Below, piece after piece: positions 1 through 5,460 of a stretch of 5,553 bases of DNA. This DNA comes from Bacillota bacterium. GTDB lineage: Bacteria; Bacillota; Bacilli; Bacillales_B; DSM-18226. Made by a program: the position numbers and the translations under genes. The notes under the pieces are model-generated. The model was not told the DNA's origin, did no database searches, and saw only the letters and a program-made list of their open reading frames with translations. The stretch lies in contig JAKACS010000259.1 in assembly GCA_021821235.1 (NCBI GenBank), positions 1 through 5,553 on the forward strand, in the 5' to 3' direction. Position 1 is the stretch's first letter. Every line of letters begins with the position of its first letter.

Positions 1-20
1 AAAAGCTCGTTTAAATTGTG

Positions 21-48
21 AAAACCAGGCCTTGTGCCTGGTTTTTTC
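21..48 (+). terminator. Rho-independent terminator of an upstream plus-strand gene
   Basis: A perfect 10-bp stem (21-30 pairing with 36-45, core ACCAGGC/GCCTGGT) closes a 5-nt loop and runs into a T-rich tract (42-47 all T, then CTT). The T tract is clearly better on the plus strand, so it most likely ends a plus-strand gene lying left of the window. On the minus strand only four T follow the stem, so it might work weakly in that direction. No part of the gene it serves is visible. Confidence 0.8.
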
Positions 49-93
49 TTCGTGAACATTTTCATCCTTTAGCGATAGGGAAGAGCTCGCTCC

Positions 94-187
94 CGCTTTG
101 ATTACCGCTTTTACAAGTTCAACTCCTTTTAGGGAATCACACACTCGCTTTGATTCCCGTTTTTGCGAGTTTGCCTCCTTTTCGGGC
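94..187. repeat. Two imperfect direct repeats, ~52-bp period, with hairpin potential
   Basis: A 42-bp unit at 94-135 recurs at 146-187 with 33 of 42 positions identical by eye; shared blocks are CGCTTTGATT, CCG, TTTT, AGTT, CTCCTTTT and GGG. A short degenerate extension to the left (TAGGGAA at 77 and again at 130) suggests the repeat unit is longer. The junction contains an 8-bp inverted repeat, GGGAATCA (132-139) with TGATTCCC (151-158), overlapped by ACTCGC (143-148) with GCGAGT (165-170), so the two hairpins would exclude each other. Read on the minus strand, the segment is rich in open codons but interrupted by stops, and no start with a ribosome binding site is seen. I take it as a noncoding intergenic repeat. 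A decayed gene end is the alternative. Confidence 0.6.
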
Positions 188-296
188 ACCATACGCTACG
201 CTCCGTAATGACCTCATTTTGTCATCTTTGGTTATATTTTTAATATTAATTTTACAATTTCAACAATACAAAAAATTACGCTATTGATAAGTTTCC
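188..296. other. AT-rich intergenic stretch with no recognised gene
   Basis: Between the direct repeat and the next terminator I see no open frame with a ribosome binding site, no RNA gene and no convincing promoter. The only structure is a short near-palindrome AATGACCTCATT (207-218), which overlaps a 5-bp inverted repeat ATGAC/GTCAT (208-212, 221-225). From about 232 the DNA becomes almost pure A/T. Together with the flanking terminators and repeat, this accounts for the gene-free first 338 bases. Confidence 0.5.
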
Positions 297-326
297 AAAA
301 AAAAGCTTGGCAAATGCCAAGCTTTT
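297..326 (-). terminator. Rho-independent terminator of the CAT-type permease gene
   Basis: A perfect 11-bp stem (301-311 pairing with 316-326, core AAGCTTGGC/GCCAAGCTT) closes an AAAT loop. On the minus strand it ends in a run of eight T (complement of A297-A304, four of them inside the stem). It lies 12 nt past the TAA stop of the 339-1754 gene, the normal position for its transcription terminator. Confidence 0.9.
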
Positions 327-338
327 CAGAAAGACGCG

Positions 339-1754
339 TTATCCGATTTTGCGCATTTGCTGCATCGGCTCGTTTAAGGTGGAATGTTTGCGCCCATAGC
401 CAAAGTATACAAACAGACCAATGACAAGCCAGATAAAGAAGCTAATCCATGTCAATGCTGGCAATTGCAATGCCAAATAGCCGCTGAATAAAAACGAGAG
501 AATTGGAATCCATGGAACAAATGGAACCTTGAAACCTGTTTTCGGCGCGTCTTTTGTTTTCCGCAAGTACAAAATTCCAACAGACACGGTCATAAATGCA
601 AACAGTGTGCCAATATTGGTTAATTCAGCCAGCTTGCTTAATGGAACAAATCCGGTAAAAATGGAAACAAGGAATGCAGTAATCCACGAATTAACAATTG
701 GTGTCTGTTTCTTTTTGTCAACCTTAGAGAAAACCTTCGGCAGCAGGCCATCGCGGCTGATTGCATAGAATAGGCGTGTTTGACCGTAAATCATCACAAG
801 CAGCACGGTTGTAATTCCGGCAATCGCTCCAACGGAAATAAATCCCGCCACCCAATCTTGGTGGATATAATTTAACGCGAAGGCGACCGGATTTTTCACA
901 TTAAGATTTTGGTAAGGAACAATTCCGGTCAGAATTCCTGAGACAATAATGTACAAAATCGTACTAACTAATAATGAAGCAATAATTCCAATCGGCATAT
1001 TCCGCTGCGGGTTTCGCACTTCTTCGGCAGCAGTTGATACGGCATCAAATCCAATATAGGCAAAAAATACTGTCGCAGCCCCGGTTGCAACCCCTGAAAA
1101 GCCAAACGGCATGAACGGTGTCCAGTTTGCCGGTTTCACATACCATGCTCCAACTGCAATAAAAAGCAAGATAACCGCTAATTTTACAATGACAATGATC
1201 GAATTAAATTTTGCTGATTTTTTAACACCTTGAGTTAATAAAAAGGTAATGAGCAGCACAATTAAAATCGCCGGAACATCCACAAACGTGCCATTGGCCG
1301 GATCATACGCGCTCGTTAATGCTTTCGGAAAATGAATGCCAAATCCTGCAAGCAAGCCTTGAAAATAACCTGACCATCCACTGGCAACAGCAGACGACGC
1401 AAGGCCGTATTCCAAAATTAAGTCCCAGCCTAAAATCCAGGCAATCAGTTCACCAAAGGTTGCATAACTATACGTATACGCACTTCCAGATACCGGAACA
1501 GTCGACGCAAACTCCGCGTAGCAAAGAGCCGCAAACACACAGGCCAGTCCAGATAAAATAAAGGAAAGAATTAACGCAGGTCCTGCATGTTCTGCAGCTG
1601 CAACCCCCGTCAAAACGAATATCCCAGTACCGATAATTGCCCCGATACCAAGCATGGATAAATCAAATGCCCCTAATTCTTTCTTCAGAGCGGCATTCTT
1701 TTGCCCGGTCTCTTTTATAAGATCCGTAATGGATTTTTTTCTAAATAAATTCAT
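339..1754 (-). CDS. yfnA: CAT-type amino acid/proton symporter of the APC superfamily (YfnA/GkApcT type)
   Basis: This is a 471-residue integral membrane protein with about 12 hydrophobic segments, the usual length for bacterial cationic amino acid transporter (CAT, SLC7-like) homologues. The unwound TM1 substrate motif GIGAIIGTGIF is at residues 36-46, the TM2-3 region contains CYAEFASTVPVSGSAY (78-93), and the TM6 motif FFAYIGFDAVSTAAEE spans 230-245. As I remember it, the sequence is very close to Geobacillus kaustophilus ApcT, the structural model for the CAT family, and less close to B. subtilis YfnA. Lys191 in TM5, the residue tied to proton coupling in that family, falls at the same number here. 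The family imports amino acids, often alanine and other small or neutral ones, with protons; the exact substrate cannot be read from sequence. The ATG at 1754 has AGGAGG (1761-1766) six nt upstream. It has its own promoter and terminator and is divergent from the BASS gene. The symbol follows B. subtilis and is by homology only. Confidence 0.92.
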   Translation of the reverse strand: MNLFRKKSITDLIKETGQKNAALKKELGAFDLSMLGIGAIIGTGIFVLTGVAAAEHAGPALILSFILSGLACVFAALCYAEFASTVPVSGSAYTYSYATFGELIAWILGWDLILEYGLASSAVASGWSGYFQGLLAGFGIHFPKALTSAYDPANGTFVDVPAILIVLLITFLLTQGVKKSAKFNSIIVIVKLAVILLFIAVGAWYVKPANWTPFMPFGFSGVATGAATVFFAYIGFDAVSTAAEEVRNPQRNMPIGIIASLLVSTILYIIVSGILTGIVPYQNLNVKNPVAFALNYIHQDWVAGFISVGAIAGITTVLLVMIYGQTRLFYAISRDGLLPKVFSKVDKKKQTPIVNSWITAFLVSIFTGFVPLSKLAELTNIGTLFAFMTVSVGILYLRKTKDAPKTGFKVPFVPWIPILSFLFSGYLALQLPALTWISFFIWLVIGLFVYFGYGRKHSTLNEPMQQMRKIG

Positions 1755-1815
1755 GATGTGCCTCCTAATTTACAAAACATTCTGACAAATACGATCAAAT
1801 TCGAAACATATCGAC

Positions 1816-1844
1816 ATAATATAACAATTTTTTTAAGATTGCAA
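1816..1844 (-). promoter_or_regulatory. Probable SigA-type promoter of the CAT-type permease
   Basis: On the minus strand, TTGCAA (1839-1844, 4 of 6 to TTGACA) is followed after exactly 17 nt by TATTAT (1816-1821, 5 of 6 to TATAAT). Transcription would start near 1809, giving a leader of about 55 nt before the ATG at 1754. The spacer contains a run of seven A on this strand. An AT-only palindrome lies 12 bp upstream of the -35 box. No riboswitch or T-box fits in so short a leader. Confidence 0.6.
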
Positions 1845-1855
1845 CGTTTTTAGAA

Positions 1856-1869
1856 AAATAAATTTATTT
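1856..1869. promoter_or_regulatory. 14-bp perfect AT palindrome upstream of the permease promoter
   Basis: AAATAAATTTATTT is a perfect palindrome centred between 1862 and 1863, just upstream of the minus-strand -35 box (1839-1844) and about 80 bp upstream of the -35 box of the divergent BASS gene. It could be an UP-like element or an operator. In DNA this rich in A/T it could also be chance. It matches no operator consensus that I recognise. Confidence 0.25.
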
Positions 1870-1948
1870 AAAAAGCTTGTTTATGTCTATTGTGTTAATT
1901 TACAAAAATCTTATCCGCAAGCATCTATTAATAAATATTAAAATTATA

Positions 1949-1976
1949 TTGAAATATTTAGAATATTACATATAAT
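1949..1976 (+). promoter_or_regulatory. Probable SigA-type promoter of the BASS transporter gene
   Basis: TTGAAA (1949-1954, 5 of 6 to consensus) and a perfect TATAAT (1971-1976) are separated by 16 nt. The predicted start, near 1983, is immediately before the ribosome binding site AAAGGGGGA (1985-1993), so the leader is only about 17 nt. That leaves no room for RNA-based control; any regulation should act at the promoter. Confidence 0.65.
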
Positions 1977-1999
1977 TAAGTTGTAAAGGGGGAATTGCA

Positions 2000-2965
2000 A
2001 TGAAAACAATTGAAAGAGTAAGTAAATTTACAGGAGACACCTTTGCACTTTGGGTAATTTTCTTTGGGGCACTAAGTTTTTTCTATCCCAGCGGATTTAC
2101 ATGGATTGCTCCACATATCACTCTGCTGCTTGGTATCATTATGTTTGGCATGGGCTTGACCCTTTCACCGAGTGACTTCAAAGCGGTTTTTAAAGCACCG
2201 AGAAGTGTTTTAATAGGCGTTTTAGCTCAATTTATTATTATGCCGCTTCTGGCATTTGGATTGGCCAATTTGTTTCAACTTGAACCAGAAATTGCCGTAG
2301 GTGTTATATTAGTAGGATGTTGCCCTGGGGGTACAGCATCCAACGTAATGACCTTTTTGGCAAAAGGAAATACTGCACTTTCTGTCGCCGTTACATCCAT
2401 TTCAACATTGCTAGCACCTATTTTAACCCCTGCATTAACCTTATTATTAGCCAGCAAATGGCTTCCGGTTTCTGCTAGTTCAATGTTTGTTTCGATTGCA
2501 CAAATCGTTTTAGTTCCTATAGTACTTGGAATTATCGTTAAGCTTTTATTTAAAAAGCAAGTTGCAAAAAGCGTCTCTGTCCTTCCATTAGTATCTGTAG
2601 TTGGGATTGTTGCAGTCGCTTCTGCTGTCGTCGCGGTAAACGCCGGCAAAATTGCTGAAACCGGACTATTGATTCTTGGTGTGGTGGCATTACACAATGT
2701 ATTAGGATTGCTTTTCGGCTTTCTTGCTGCAAAATTACTGAAACTTGACTTTAGTTCGCAAAAAGCGATTTCAATCGAAGTCGGCATGCAAAATTCAGGT
2801 CTTGGTGCGGCTCTAGCTCTGACTTACTTCTCACCTTTAGCAGCTGTGCCGAGTGCGATTTTTAGCGTTTGGCACAATATTTCCGGCCCAATTTTAGCTA
2901 CATGGTGGGGAAAACGCTCGAATAAAAACTCTATAACTAGTTCTTCCGTGCCATTTACAGACTAA
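2000..2965 (+). CDS. yocS: Sodium-dependent BASS-family organic anion transporter (YocS/ASBT type)
   Basis: This 321-residue, very hydrophobic protein should form the ten-helix fold of the bile acid:sodium symporter family. Signature segments are MFGMGLTL (48-55), CCPGGTASNVMTFLAKGN (107-124, the broken helix TM4) and SIEVGMQNSGLG (258-269, the broken helix TM9). From what I recall of the Neisseria meningitidis ASBT structure, the sodium ligands are Q77, S114, N115, S128, T132, E260, V261, M263 and Q264. Every one is present here at the same residue number, so sodium coupling is very likely. Bacterial members are named for bile acids, but relatives carry pantoate or ketopantoate; the natural substrate here is unknown. 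ATG at 2000 is preceded by AAAGGGGGA with a 6-nt gap. The Ser-rich tail (308-321) is probably cytoplasmic. It is divergent from the CAT permease and convergent with the dehydrogenase, with its own promoter. The symbol is by homology to B. subtilis. Confidence 0.9.
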   Translation: MKTIERVSKFTGDTFALWVIFFGALSFFYPSGFTWIAPHITLLLGIIMFGMGLTLSPSDFKAVFKAPRSVLIGVLAQFIIMPLLAFGLANLFQLEPEIAVGVILVGCCPGGTASNVMTFLAKGNTALSVAVTSISTLLAPILTPALTLLLASKWLPVSASSMFVSIAQIVLVPIVLGIIVKLLFKKQVAKSVSVLPLVSVVGIVAVASAVVAVNAGKIAETGLLILGVVALHNVLGLLFGFLAAKLLKLDFSSQKAISIEVGMQNSGLGAALALTYFSPLAAVPSAIFSVWHNISGPILATWWGKRSNKNSITSSSVPFTD

Positions 2966-2971
2966 TCAATA

Positions 2972-2996
2972 AAAGCAGCCGCTATTGGGCTGCTTT
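2972..2996. terminator. Terminator hairpin shared by the convergent BASS and dehydrogenase genes
   Basis: A perfect 9-bp stem AAAGCAGCC (2972-2980) with GGCTGCTTT (2988-2996) closes a 7-nt loop, filling the 32-nt gap between two converging stop codons. On the minus strand it is followed by TTTTATT, a fair terminator, and begins one base past the dehydrogenase stop. On the plus strand the T run is broken (TTTCTCAATTATC), so termination of the BASS gene may be less efficient and antisense transcripts into the dehydrogenase are possible. Confidence 0.75.
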
Positions 2997-2997
2997 C

Positions 2998-3864
2998 TCA
3001 ATTATCTTTTTTAGAAAACAATTTGTAAATAGAAGAAAAATCCTGTTTGCCAAATCCTTTTTGCTTCGCTTGCATGTAGGCTTCTTTTGTTACATTGGCA
3101 ATCGGTAAAGCGATGTTGTGCTCAAAGGCAGCCTGTGCAACAAGCTGGAGGTCTTTTTGCATATGTTCAAGCGGGAAATCGGCTGAAAAATCTCTGTTCA
3201 TCACCTTGTCTTTCTTCCCTTTTAAAAAGGGAGCGGTTGTCGGCCCGTTCAACAGAGTATTGACAACTGTTTCTTTCTCCAGTCCAAGTGCCTCCCCTAA
3301 GCTGACGGCCTCCGCAAATGCAGCCATTGATTGGGCAAGCATTAAATTTATGATCACTTTCATCGTCGTTCCTTTACCAACTTCACCCTGGTACGAAATC
3401 TCTTTTCCCATTGCTTGAAGCATTGGCTTGACTTCACTTAAATCCTCTTGGTTGCCACCCACTAAGAAGACAAGTTCTGCCTGCTTCGCCGGCACTCTTG
3501 AACCGGTTACCGGGGCATCGATAAAGCGGACACCTCTTTTTACTGCTTCAGTCGCCATTCTTCGTGAAAAAGTGGGATCAACGGTGCTGCAATCTACCCA
3601 CAAGTTTCCTTCTGCCAAATGGTGCAGAAATCCGTTTTCGCTCAAAGCCACCTCTTCAACAACTTGAGGATTCGCCAGCATAGTAAAAACGATTTCTGCT
3701 TGTTCAGCCACCTTCTGCGGTGAATCGGCCCACTTTGCACCCTTTTTAATTAGCGCTTCTGCCTTGTCTTTTGTCCGATTGTGGACAACAAGCTCGAACC
3801 CTTTTTCTACCAAGTTTTCAGCCATGCTGCCTCCCATAATTCCTAAACCAATAAAACCGATCAT
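2998..3864 (-). CDS. NAD(P)-dependent beta-hydroxyacid dehydrogenase (3-hydroxyisobutyrate dehydrogenase / semialdehyde reductase family)
   Basis: This is a 288-residue soluble cytoplasmic enzyme, the normal length for the family. The N-terminal Rossmann domain starts with IGLGIMG (5-11, GxGxxG at G6, G8 and G11), and HNRT at 28-31 ends the second strand. An Asn-Arg-Thr there, instead of an acidic residue, favours NADP(H) in this family. The substrate motif is DAPVTGSRVPAKQAEL (116-131), the catalytic lysine is K169 in KGTTMKVIINL (164-174) with N173 one helical turn on, and K237-D238 lie in the C-terminal cofactor loop. Members oxidise 3-hydroxyisobutyrate, tartronate semialdehyde-type hydroxyacids or 6-phosphogluconate-like compounds, or reduce glyoxylate and succinic semialdehyde. 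The Gly-Ser at 121-122, in place of Gly-Gly, leans towards the reductase branch. The substrate is not certain. ATG at 3864 has GGAGGGA (3871-3877) six nt upstream. It appears monocistronic. B. subtilis YkwC is the same length but differs in the key motifs, so no symbol is given. Confidence 0.9.
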   Translation of the reverse strand: MIGFIGLGIMGGSMAENLVEKGFELVVHNRTKDKAEALIKKGAKWADSPQKVAEQAEIVFTMLANPQVVEEVALSENGFLHHLAEGNLWVDCSTVDPTFSRRMATEAVKRGVRFIDAPVTGSRVPAKQAELVFLVGGNQEDLSEVKPMLQAMGKEISYQGEVGKGTTMKVIINLMLAQSMAAFAEAVSLGEALGLEKETVVNTLLNGPTTAPFLKGKKDKVMNRDFSADFPLEHMQKDLQLVAQAAFEHNIALPIANVTKEAYMQAKQKGFGKQDFSSIYKLFSKKDN

Positions 3865-3896
3865 CTAAAATCCCTCCAATCATGTGCATCGTCTCT

Positions 3897-3925
3897 ATTT
3901 TATTTTTCTTAAAATAAGGATTCAA
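3897..3925 (-). promoter_or_regulatory. Probable SigA-type promoter of the dehydrogenase gene
   Basis: On the minus strand, TTGAAT (3920-3925, 4 of 6) is followed after 17 nt by TAAAAT (3897-3902, 5 of 6). Transcription would start near 3890, with a leader of about 26 nt. The -10 and spacer overlap a 7-bp AT inverted repeat (3900-3906 with 3911-3917). The whole promoter is bracketed by an 8-bp inverted repeat, CCAATCAT (3876-3883) and ATGATTGG (3926-3933), which might be an operator. Confidence 0.55.
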
Positions 3926-3969
3926 ATGATTGGCCTAAAAATTTTCATGGCAACAGTAAAAACGGAGAA

Positions 3970-3978
3970 TGCTATAGG
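3970..3978 (+). promoter_or_regulatory. Possible extended -10 promoter of the second amino acid permease
   Basis: TGCTATAGG reads as an extended -10 element (TGN followed by TATAGG, 4 of 6 to consensus). At the right distance upstream (3950-3955) only GCAACA is found, a poor -35. Transcription would start near 3985, leaving a leader of about 26 nt. No better plus-strand promoter is visible in the 146-bp divergent region, so this is a weak guess. Confidence 0.3.
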
Positions 3979-4010
3979 AGAAAATGCATTTTTGAAAGGA
4001 GATTTTCCAT

Positions 4011-5429
4011 ATGAAAAACGATCATGTCGTGAAACAAAAGGTACAGCATAAAAAAATGGAGAACGAACAAAGAGGAAAGGCAACAGGACTGTACTGGTGG
4101 CAGCTCTCGCTGATCGGAATCGGTTCGATTATCGGCGCCGGATTCTTCCTCGGAACAAGCCTTTCCATTCAAATTGCCGGCCCTGCCATTTTGGTAAATT
4201 ATTTAATTGGCGGAATTACTGCATTTTTTGTCTTTAGTGCATTAGCAGAAATGACGGTTACGCAGCCTGCATCCGGTTCCTTTCGTACATATGCGAAAAT
4301 GGCATTTGGAAATGCAATGGGTTTTGCCTCCGGCTGGATGTATTGGCTCGCAGGCGTGTTAATTATGTCAAGCGAGGTAGTTGCTTTGGCAACCTTCACC
4401 CGTTTTTGGTTTCCCCATGTCCCGTTATGGATTTTCACGGTTCTCTATACAGTAATTGCTTTCGGAATCAATTTATTAGGTGTGAAAAATTTCGGTAAAA
4501 TTGAATCGCTGTTTGCCGTTATCAAACTTTCAACGTTAATTGTATTTATCGTATTCGGTGTTCTTCTCTTTACCCATGTCATTTCTCCGCATGCTGTTTC
4601 GTTAAGTGAAAAGAATGTTTTCAGTAATTTTTCTCCCACTGGTTTAACAGGAATGTGGGCTGCTTTAATTTTTGTCTTTTTTTCCTACGGAGGGATCGAG
4701 GTTGTCGGAATTGCCTCTTCTGAATTAAAAAATAAACAAGAAGTTCCAAAAGCAGGTATTGGCATGTTAATCGCACTCACATCGGTCTATATCCTTTCGA
4801 TTTTCTTTGCTTTGTACATGGTTTCCTGGCGACAAATTGATGTTTCGAAAAGTCCCTTTGTCACCGCGTTAAGAACGTTCAATATCCCTTATCTTGATTC
4901 AATTTTTAACATCATTATTATCAGTGCTGCTTTCTCCACCATGGTTGGCGCCCTCTTCTCGGTTACCAATATCCTGATTTCCTTGGCAGAAGATGGTGCT
5001 GCTCCGAAAACGTTTGCCGGTAAAAACAGGAAGGGGATCCCGGTCAAATCACTCTTTCTGACAGGAATCGCACTAGCCGTTTTCCTTGTGTTTGCATTTA
5101 TTTTGCCAGGTTCGATTTATGAATCGATCACAACAGCTGCAGGGGTGATGCTGATTCTCAATTGGACAATCATTCTTTCTTCGCAAATCAAATTGCGTCC
5201 GCACTATCAGCAAAAAGCTACGTTTAAAATGATTGGCTATCCTATTACATCCTATTTAGGAATCGGATTTATCCTTGTCGCTGTTTCGGGCGGTTTGCTC
5301 CATGCGACTCAAAGAATGGGTGTACTCATTAGTCTCGGTTTCATCGGTATAATTTTCCTCTGTTACTGGATGATCTTTAAATCTCACTTGCTGGCAGGAG
5401 GAACAGGAAGATTGCGGGAAAATCGCTAA
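4011..5429 (+). CDS. APC-superfamily amino acid permease (AAT / YvbW-like)
   Basis: This 472-residue membrane protein has about 12 hydrophobic segments after a polar, basic N-terminal tail of some 25 residues. TM1 carries the substrate motif GIGSIIGAGFFLGT (36-49), followed by ALAEMTVTQPASGSFRTYA (77-95) and the TM3 stretch GFASGWMYW (104-112). TM6 carries FFSYGGIEVVGIASSE (223-238), with an acidic residue in the unwound region. The loop SLAEDGAAPK (324-333) is the usual conserved stretch after TM8. The pattern Gly-Ser-Phe-Arg-x-Tyr-Ala and Gly-Trp-x-Tyr-Trp points to the AAT branch of proton-driven amino acid permeases and recalls B. subtilis YvbW; it is clearly different from the CAT-type permease at 339-1754. 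The amino acid carried cannot be told. ATG at 4011 is chosen because AAAGGAGA (3995-4002) lies 8 nt upstream; Met16 at 4056 has no such site. The 146-bp upstream gap is too short for a T-box. No terminator is visible after the stop. Confidence 0.88.
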   Translation: MKNDHVVKQKVQHKKMENEQRGKATGLYWWQLSLIGIGSIIGAGFFLGTSLSIQIAGPAILVNYLIGGITAFFVFSALAEMTVTQPASGSFRTYAKMAFGNAMGFASGWMYWLAGVLIMSSEVVALATFTRFWFPHVPLWIFTVLYTVIAFGINLLGVKNFGKIESLFAVIKLSTLIVFIVFGVLLFTHVISPHAVSLSEKNVFSNFSPTGLTGMWAALIFVFFSYGGIEVVGIASSELKNKQEVPKAGIGMLIALTSVYILSIFFALYMVSWRQIDVSKSPFVTALRTFNIPYLDSIFNIIIISAAFSTMVGALFSVTNILISLAEDGAAPKTFAGKNRKGIPVKSLFLTGIALAVFLVFAFILPGSIYESITTAAGVMLILNWTIILSSQIKLRPHYQQKATFKMIGYPITSYLGIGFILVAVSGGLLHATQRMGVLISLGFIGIIFLCYWMIFKSHLLAGGTGRLRENR

Positions 5430-5460
5430 ACCGACTAACTATTTTCTTATCTTGAAATGG

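Noticed and set aside
77..210. Peptide-like minus-strand reading through the 52-bp repeats
   Set aside because: Stops interrupt it, the 52-bp period shifts the frame between copies, and there is no start with a ribosome binding site. It may be the residue of something once coding, but that cannot be shown here.
1910..1918. CTTATCCGC in the first divergent region resembles the 21-bp repeat core
   Set aside because: Only nine bases match and neighbouring sequence does not continue the unit, so there is no support for a repeat copy there.
2275..2787. Long minus-strand open frame (170 codons) inside the BASS gene
   Set aside because: It lies wholly within a gene with clear family motifs, has no promoter or ribosome binding site of its own, and its composition is that of a reverse shadow.
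3984..3995. Tiny upstream frame (ATG CAT TTT TGA) before the second permease, touching its ribosome binding site
   Set aside because: It is only three codons long, with no ribosome binding site of its own. Its overlap with the permease site is most simply chance.
3865..4010. T-box, riboswitch or CodY box upstream of the second permease
   Set aside because: The 146-bp gap, with an even shorter predicted leader, cannot hold a T-box or a known riboswitch. The best CodY-like stretch, near 3940-3954, matches only about 9 of 15 positions.
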